Below, piece by piece: positions 40,246 through 40,628 of a DNA stretch of 40,628 nucleotides. The position numbers were made by a program, and so were the translations under genes. This stretch comes from an uncultured Bacilli bacterium (GTDB taxonomy: Bacteria > Bacillota_I > Bacilli_A > RF39 > UBA660), in the NCBI GenBank assembly GCA_947624115.1, contig CANQIS010000003.1, positions 1 through 40,628 on the forward strand, written 5' to 3'. The notes under the pieces were generated by a model, which was not told the origin of the DNA, did not search any database, and was given only the letters and a program-made list of their open reading frames with translations. Positions within the stretch are counted from its first letter, which is position 1; each line of letters begins with the position of its first letter.

Positions 40246-40307
40246 ATGTTTGGAACATTTAATAGTTGGGTGATTGCCAAACTTCATAAAAGAAGGGAGG
40301 CGATATA

Positions 40308-40391
40308 ATGAACAAGAAGGATTTTTTAATTCTTTCTCTAGTAATTCTTATCTTTCTATTAGTATTATTACTATTTATGGTTTTAATATAA
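40308..40391 (+). CDS. 27-aa hydrophobic peptide, candidate type I toxin (holin-like/Fst-like)
   Basis: MNKKDFLILSLVILIFLLVLLLFMVLI*; SD AGGGAGGCGAT; single TM; missing from ORF track due to size. Confidence 0.75.
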   Translation: MNKKDFLILSLVILIFLLVLLLFMVLI

Positions 40392-40501
40392 AAAGAAAAT
40401 CACCTAACTCAGCAATGACTTAGGTGAACCCAAATTTTTTGGCAACACTCAACACTGCAATATTGGATGTTCCTTTTTTATTTTATGCAAGTTTCCTTGA
40501 C
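40392..40501 (-). ncRNA. Candidate antitoxin RNA (~110 nt), convergent with the toxin mRNA
   Basis: Promoter TTGATA (40531-40536)-17 nt-TATGAT (40508-40513) on minus, ending at the shared palindromic terminator. Confidence 0.65.
40400..40440. terminator. Shared bidirectional terminator of the candidate toxin and antitoxin RNAs
   Basis: TCACCTAA-ctcagcaatgac-TTAGGTGA, T-rich on both sides. Confidence 0.75.
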
Positions 40502-40581
40502 ATATTCATCATAACATAAAAACGCACTTTTATCAAGTACACTTTCTATTTTTACAGGTTAAAAACATGAAAATAATTTAA

Positions 40582-40628
40582 GACATAGAATTATCCTATA
40601 TTTTATAAAGGTTAATCTATGTTTTTTT
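40582..40628 (+). terminator. Hairpin with T-run at the window end
   Basis: ACATAGAATTATCC...GGTTAATCTATGTTTTTTT. Confidence 0.55.

Overview
AT-rich, low-GC Firmicutes-like window (Bacilli/Mollicutes-adjacent by gene order and codon usage; exact taxon not assignable by eye). Most genes are on the minus strand. Core content: T-box/hisS/aspS(archaeal type), proS, mutS, rubrerythrin, rplK-rplA-rplJ-rplL-rsmC-like-rpoB-rpoC, secE-nusG, rpsO-pnp, truB and one tRNA-Met(CAT). Accessory content: an XRE regulator/small-partner operon, a prepilin-like protein, a PD-(D/E)XK transposase-family protein, a repeat-bearing lipoprotein, small membrane proteins and several decayed genes absent from or fragmented in the ORF track (DUF3800-like, macro domain, tatD, a DUF5684-like membrane gene). 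Most notable non-coding signals: (1) a complete-looking type I toxin-antitoxin locus at 40.2-40.5 kb (27-aa hydrophobic ORF, convergent sigma-A-like promoters, shared palindromic terminator, 5'/3' complementarity), missing from the ORF track; (2) two L1-binding-like hairpins, one before rplK and one before rplA; (3) a T-box whose specifier GACAC overlaps Asp GAC and His CAC codons ahead of hisS-aspS; (4) a mutS leader with mutually exclusive hairpins and no Shine-Dalgarno; (5) a pair of ~150-170 bp structured repeats flanking tatD; (6) clustered homopolymer frameshifts confined to accessory genes. No wholly new multi-gene system can be claimed from sequence alone.
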